A stretch of 64,000 bases of DNA, taken from the NCBI GenBank assembly GCA_963740605.1, contig CAVUFC010000021.1:434001-498000 (forward strand). The letters are read 5' to 3'. The DNA is from DASSUW01 sp963740605 (GTDB lineage: Bacteria > Actinomycetota > Thermoleophilia > Solirubrobacterales > Solirubrobacteraceae). The position numbers were made by a program, and so were the translations under genes. Shown here piece after piece: positions 60,564 to 64,000 of the stretch; the stretch's first letter is position 1; each line of letters opens with the position of its first letter. The notes beneath the pieces were generated by a model. The model had not been told where the DNA came from, searched no databases, and saw only the letters and a list, made by a program, of their open reading frames with translations.

Positions 60564-61430
60564 ATGGGTGCACAAAGCGCCAGCGACCTCGAAATTGCCG
60601 CTCTCGCCGGCGCCCAGTACGGCGTCGTCGCACACGCGCAGTTGGTGGAGCGCGGCCTGACGCGCCGAGAGATCGGGGGCCGCGCGGCGGCGGGGCGGCT
60701 CCAGAGACTGCACCGGGGCGTGTACGCGGTCGGTCACCGCGTGTTGCGCGTCGAGGGGTACTGGATGGCGGCGGTACTGGCGTGCGGTGAGGGCGCGGCG
60801 CTGAGTCATCAGACCGCGCCGGCGGTCTGGGACCTGCGCCGGGTGGGGAGTGGACCGATTCACGTGACGGTGCCGGGCGATCCTGGGCGCAAGAAACGCG
60901 ACGGGATCCGCGTCCATCGAAGCGTCACGCTGACCGAGCGAGATGTGACCCGGGTTCGCGGGCTGCCGGTGACGACGGTGGCGCGAACGATCATCGACCT
61001 CTCCAGAACGCTGAACCCGGACGAGCTCGAAGAGTTGGTCCACCGCGCCGATGACCGCGGCCTGGTGGACTTCCGGGACCTCCGGGCCGCCAGATCCCCC
61101 TCCTTACAAGCGGTGTTGCGAACCTTCGAGACGGCCCCGACCCGCAGCGCACTGGAGCGCCGTTTCCTGCGCCTCTGTCGAGAACACGGCGTGGAGCGGC
61201 CAGAGGTGAACGTGCTGATCGAGGGCTACCTGGTCGACTTCGTCTGGCGGGACCGGAAGCTGATCGTCGAGGTCGACGGCTACGAGCACCACCGCTCCCG
61301 TCGCAAGTTCGAATCCGACCGCGAGCGAGACGTCGTCCTGAGCACGAGAGGATGGCGAACACGGCGGTTCACGTGGTGGCAGCTGGAAGAGAAGCCGGGC
61401 TGGGTCGCCGCTATGACGCGGAAGGCGTGA
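60564..61430 (+). CDS. AbiEi-antitoxin-like HTH + DUF559 endonuclease-like protein
   Basis: The 288-residue protein starts with an AbiEi/DUF4095-type winged helix (AQYGVVAHAQLVERGLTRREIGGRAAAGRLQRLHRGVYAVG). A middle region carries VPGDPGRKKRDGIRVHRSV and LPVTTVARTIIDLS. The C-terminal DUF559/Vsr-like nuclease core (FVWRDRKLIVEVDGYEHHRSRRKFESDRERD) has the acidic and lysine residues of a PD-(D/E)XK site. Such proteins occur in many copies in this lineage. They may be a toxin-antitoxin or phage-defence component; no clear partner is adjacent. Confidence 0.82.
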   Translation: MGAQSASDLEIAALAGAQYGVVAHAQLVERGLTRREIGGRAAAGRLQRLHRGVYAVGHRVLRVEGYWMAAVLACGEGAALSHQTAPAVWDLRRVGSGPIHVTVPGDPGRKKRDGIRVHRSVTLTERDVTRVRGLPVTTVARTIIDLSRTLNPDELEELVHRADDRGLVDFRDLRAARSPSLQAVLRTFETAPTRSALERRFLRLCREHGVERPEVNVLIEGYLVDFVWRDRKLIVEVDGYEHHRSRRKFESDRERDVVLSTRGWRTRRFTWWQLEEKPGWVAAMTRKA

Positions 61431-61593
61431 TCAGCGCCTGCGCAGCCGTGGACAGCTGCAGGATCACGTCGGCGTGCGCGGAAGCCGGGGCGTCGGCCGG
61501 GACCGGCGACCGCTGCGCGCGCTGGAGCGCGTCGTGCGCACCCTGCACGGTCATCGTGAGGATGCTGAGCGCGGCCTGGGCCTGGACTTCCAT
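61411..61593 (-). CDS. Small helical protein, tentative
   Basis: The 60-residue frame starts at ATG 61593. It reads as an amphipathic helical peptide with repeated alanine/glutamine (MEVQAQAALSILTMTVQGAH, then HADVILQLSTAAQALITP). It is convergent with the AbiEi-like gene, overlapping by 20 bases, and divergent from folP. The ribosome-binding site is weak. Coding is possible but unproven. Confidence 0.4.
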   Translation of the reverse strand: MEVQAQAALSILTMTVQGAHDALQRAQRSPVPADAPASAHADVILQLSTAAQALITPSAS

Positions 61594-61638
61594 GCGAGCC
61601 GCATCGGCAGCAGGCGCGCCAAGCCAAAGGGGTACTTC

Positions 61639-62514
61639 ATGCACATGGACACATGGGCTACCTTCGAACGGATGCTGCCGTACACGCTCATGGGCGTCGT
61701 GAACGTCACGCCGGACTCGTTCTCGGACGGCGGCGCGTTCGAGGACCACGTCGCCGCCATCGCGCACGCCCGCCGGCTGGCGAGCGAAGGGGCGTCGATC
61801 ATCGATGTCGGCGGGGAGTCCACGCGGCCGGGCGCCGATCCTGTGCCGCCGAACGAAGAGCTGGAGCGCACGATCCCCGTCGTCGAGGGCATCGCCGGCC
61901 TGCACCTCCCGATCCAGGTCTCGATCGACACGATGAAGCTGGAGGTCGCGGCGGCCGCGATCGACGCCGGCGCCAGCTACGTCAACGACGTCAGCGCCTT
62001 CCGCCACGAGCCCGAGCTCGCCTCGCTGGTCGCCGACCGCGGCGTCGACTGCTGCCTGATGCACATGCTCGGCGAGCCGCGCACGATGCAGCAGGACCCG
62101 CAGTACGTGGACGTCGTCGACGACGTCAAGGCGTTCCTCCACGCGCGCCTGACCGCCGCGACCGACGCAGGGATCAAGGAGGAGCGCATCCAGCTCGATC
62201 CCGGGATCGGCTTCGGCAAGACGCTCGAGCACAATCTCGAGCTGCTCCGCCGCCTCGAGGAGCTCACGACGCTCGGCCGCCCGCTGGTCATCGGGACCAG
62301 CCGTAAGAGCTTCCTCGGCCGCATCACCGGCCGCGACGTGACCGAGCGCGTGCACGCGACTGTGGCCACCAGCGTGATCGCGTTCGAGCGCGGCGCGCGG
62401 GTATTCCGGGTCCACGACGTGGCCGCCACTGCCGACGCGCTCGCCGTAACGGCTGCTACGTTCGGCCAATGGCGCGTGATCCCGACGAGGACTACGACGA
62501 CGAAGACGACCTGA
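61639..62514 (+). CDS. folP: Dihydropteroate synthase
   Basis: The 291-residue protein has the DHPS signatures MGVVNVTPDSFSDGG, IIDVGGESTRPGA, SIDTMK, DVSAF, LDPGIGFGKTLEHN and IGTSRKSFLG. It joins p-aminobenzoate to the pterin pyrophosphate in folate synthesis. The ATG at 61639 has AAGGGG upstream. The C-terminus (WRVIPTRTTTTKTT) overlaps folB by 46 bases. Its usual upstream partner folE is absent from this window. Confidence 0.93.
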   Translation: MHMDTWATFERMLPYTLMGVVNVTPDSFSDGGAFEDHVAAIAHARRLASEGASIIDVGGESTRPGADPVPPNEELERTIPVVEGIAGLHLPIQVSIDTMKLEVAAAAIDAGASYVNDVSAFRHEPELASLVADRGVDCCLMHMLGEPRTMQQDPQYVDVVDDVKAFLHARLTAATDAGIKEERIQLDPGIGFGKTLEHNLELLRRLEELTTLGRPLVIGTSRKSFLGRITGRDVTERVHATVATSVIAFERGARVFRVHDVAATADALAVTAATFGQWRVIPTRTTTTKTT

Positions 62515-62909
62515 CCGACGGCGACGATGACGAAGAGGGCCCCGAGGTAGGGGTCACCGTCGAGATCGTCGGGCTGTCGCTCTACACACACCATGGCGTC
62601 ACCGCCGCCGAGCGTGAGATCGGCCAGCGGCTGGTGCTCGACGTCCGCTTCGACGTCGGTGAGCCCGACGCTCTGATCACCGATCGGGTCGAGGACACGG
62701 TCGACTATGGCGAGGTCTGCCAGGTCATCGCCCTGATCGCCCAGCAGCGCTCCTACAAGACGCTCGAGCGGCTGTGCGCGGTGATCGCCGACCGGCTCGC
62801 ATCGCAGTTCGGCGCCGAGAGCGTCACCGTCAAGGCCTCCAAGCCCGAGCCGCCGATTCCACTGCCCGTGGAAGAGGTCTCGGTCGAGGTCTGGCGCGAA
62901 GAGCGATGA
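62469..62909 (+). CDS. folB: Dihydroneopterin aldolase with acidic N-terminal extension
   Basis: The 146-residue protein starts with a very acidic stretch (DPDEDYDDEDDLTDGDDDEE) not present in typical FolB. The aldolase domain follows: VEIVGLSLYTHHGVTAAEREIGQ, VEDTVDYGEV, KTLERLCAVIADRL and the catalytic lysine in VTVKASKPEPP. It overlaps folP by 46 bases. The normal downstream folK is not present. Confidence 0.9.
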   Translation: MARDPDEDYDDEDDLTDGDDDEEGPEVGVTVEIVGLSLYTHHGVTAAEREIGQRLVLDVRFDVGEPDALITDRVEDTVDYGEVCQVIALIAQQRSYKTLERLCAVIADRLASQFGAESVTVKASKPEPPIPLPVEEVSVEVWREER

Positions 62910-62949
62910 CGGCCAGTCGCGCAGGTCTCCGCCGCGCGATGCTGAAGTG

Positions 62950-62978
62950 TTGACTGGCTTGTAAGTAATCACTAACAT
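62950..62978 (+). promoter_or_regulatory. Promoter with internal TetR-type operator
   Basis: TTGACT at 62950-62955, 17 bases, then TAACAT at 62973-62978 form a good sigma-70 promoter. It is only 8 bases before the ATG at 62987, suggesting a nearly leaderless mRNA. The dyad TGTAAGT-AATC-ACTAACA (62960-62977, one mismatch) covers the spacer and -10, so repression by the encoded TetR protein is likely. Confidence 0.65.
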
Positions 62979-62986
62979 CAGCGGGC

Positions 62987-63547
62987 ATGGCTACCGCTCC
63001 CACCCGCCGCAAGTCCGCCGAGGAACGCCGTGAGGACATCCTCACGGTCGCGATCGAGCACTTCGGCCGTGGCGGCTATCACGGCACGTCGACTGACGCG
63101 ATCGCCAAAGAGGCCGGCATCTCGCAGCCGTATCTGTTCCGCCTGTTCCGCACGAAGAAGGAGCTCTTCCTCGCCTGCGACGACCGCGCCTGCGAAAAGA
63201 TCGTCGACGCCTTCCGGCGCGCGGCGGCCGACGCCGAGCCCAGCCAGAAGCTGGACGCGATGGGCGCGGCATATGAGACCGAGCTGCTGCCCGACCGGCA
63301 CGCGCTGTTCATGCTGATGCAGGGCTATGTCGCGGTCTCAGACCCGGAGATCCGCGACCACGTGCGGCGTAAGTACGGCGAGGTCATCAGCGTGGTCTCG
63401 GAGCTGTCCGGCGCGCCGCCCGACGAGATCTGGCGCTTCTTCGCGTACGGGATGCACTTGAACATCGTCACGGCGATGGACCTCGGGGCGATCGAGGGGG
63501 AGAACCCCGTCGTCGCCGCCTGGCAGGAGGCCTTCAAGGCGAGCTGA
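62987..63547 (+). CDS. TetR-family transcriptional regulator
   Basis: The 186-residue protein has the TetR HTH RREDILTVAIEHFGRGGYHGTSTDAIAKEAGISQPYLFRLFRTKKELFLACDDRA across residues 15-70. A helical ligand domain follows. It is co-transcribed with, and overlaps by one base, an MMPL-type exporter, a common regulator-pump pair. The palindromic promoter suggests autoregulation of the pair, with induction by the pump's substrate. Confidence 0.9.
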   Translation: MATAPTRRKSAEERREDILTVAIEHFGRGGYHGTSTDAIAKEAGISQPYLFRLFRTKKELFLACDDRACEKIVDAFRRAAADAEPSQKLDAMGAAYETELLPDRHALFMLMQGYVAVSDPEIRDHVRRKYGEVISVVSELSGAPPDEIWRFFAYGMHLNIVTAMDLGAIEGENPVVAAWQEAFKAS

Positions 63548-64000
63548 TGTTCGACGCGCTCGCGCGCCTGGCCGACCGCCACCGCCGCCTCGTGTTGATC
63601 GCGGCGGGCATGTTCGTCCTCTTCGCCGCCGCCTACGGCGGCCCCGTCGTCAGCTTGCTGAACTCCGACGACGACTTCCAGGACCACCAGTCCGAGTCGG
63701 TGCTCGCGCGTGCCGACGTCGAGCGCGCGACCGGCCAGTCGGCCGCGCCCGACATGGTCGTGCTCGTGCGGCTCGGCGCGCCGGCGGACAGCGCGCAAGC
63801 GCAGCAGAAGATCGCTCGCGTCGCCGGCGAGCTGCGCGATCGCGACGTCGCCGACGTCATCGCGTACCGCACCGGCGGCCCGCGCGCGCTCGTGTCCCGC
63901 GACGGCCGCTCGACCTACCTGCTCGCCACGTTCCACTCGGGCGTCGCAGACGACAAGCTGGCCGAGAAGCTGCAGGACCGCGTCGAGCGCGAGCCGGGCG
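63547..64000 (+). CDS. MMPL/RND-family transporter (3' end outside window)
   Basis: The frame starts at ATG 63547 overlapping the TetR stop and continues past the window edge. The visible 151 residues show an N-terminal span (RHRRLVLIAAGMFVLFAAAYGG) and the first extracytoplasmic domain, with DDDFQDHQSESVLARADVERATGQ and VVLVRLG strands. This is the usual start of MMPL lipid or drug exporters. Complete domain content cannot be judged. A lipid substrate is possible. Confidence 0.82.
   Translation, partial: MFDALARLADRHRRLVLIAAGMFVLFAAAYGGPVVSLLNSDDDFQDHQSESVLARADVERATGQSAAPDMVVLVRLGAPADSAQAQQKIARVAGELRDRDVADVIAYRTGGPRALVSRDGRSTYLLATFHSGVADDKLAEKLQDRVEREPG

Noticed and set aside
59880..61043. 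Long minus-strand open frame antisense to DUF4389 and AbiEi-like genes
   Set aside because: It is H/R/D-rich shadow sequence with no domain. Only its last 120 residues match an SDR.

Overview
The window is very GC-rich, densely packed chromosomal DNA from a high-GC Gram-positive bacterium. An actinobacterial-type integration host factor, two WXG100-type proteins, Rv1264-like class III cyclases and the tilS-hpt-ftsH block all point to Actinobacteria. The many small lineage-type membrane proteins and the AbiEi/DUF559 protein suggest Thermoleophilia (Solirubrobacterales). That placement is inferred from gene content, not from a marker tree. I found no rRNA, tRNA, CRISPR array, insertion sequence or replication origin.

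Layout. 1-1.6 kb: small proteins, a VOC protein and mIHF. 1.9-4.9 kb: a serine-palmitoyltransferase-like enzyme, a divergent GNAT-type N-acyltransferase and a fatty-acid 2-hydroxylase-like protein, a set that reads as a sphingolipid (ceramide) module. 5-9 kb: AlkA glycosylase, then a ThiXYZ-like ABC importer behind a TPP riboswitch. 9-13.8 kb: a hydrolase/berberine-bridge oxidoreductase fusion, a LuxR-family regulator and an SDR. 13.8-19.6 kb: a secreted Ig-like protein, a class III cyclase and a MoxR/CoxE pair. 19.6-23.8 kb: a TetR-YceI-FMN reductase unit with two operators, then an ArsA ATPase. 23.8-31.1 kb: a C5-epimerase-like secreted protein, CAX and TerC ion transporters, and an acyl-CoA dehydrogenase behind stacked palindromes.

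31.2-43.9 kb is unusual because it holds several wrecked genes that keep recognisable ends but have lost parts: an ActP-type symporter, a DrrA::DrrB fusion scar, a frameshifted beta-helix/PASTA protein and a frameshifted, decapitated type VII polymorphic toxin. Among them lie intact SDR, nucleotidyltransferase-TrmO, M20 peptidase, split FadB-like and sirtuin genes. 43.9-47.5 kb: a WXG100 protein, an unknown protein and a three-domain murein hydrolase. 47.8-51.8 kb: two phasin-like proteins, a cupin, a nucleoside phosphorylase, an SCP2 protein, a possible small RNA or attenuator and an HTH-cyclase. 51.8-55.6 kb: tilS-hpt-ftsH. 55.6-61.6 kb is an accessory block (LacI, ECF sigma, Lrp, EamA, an SDR remnant, DUF4389, AbiEi-DUF559). 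It separates ftsH from folP-folB, which commonly lie close together in actinobacteria. The window ends with a TetR regulator driving an MMPL-type transporter that runs off the edge.

The most interesting points are the candidate actinobacterial ceramide module, the recurrent deletion scars, the type VII-like locus with its degraded toxin, and the promoter-terminator unit at 50.4-50.6 kb.
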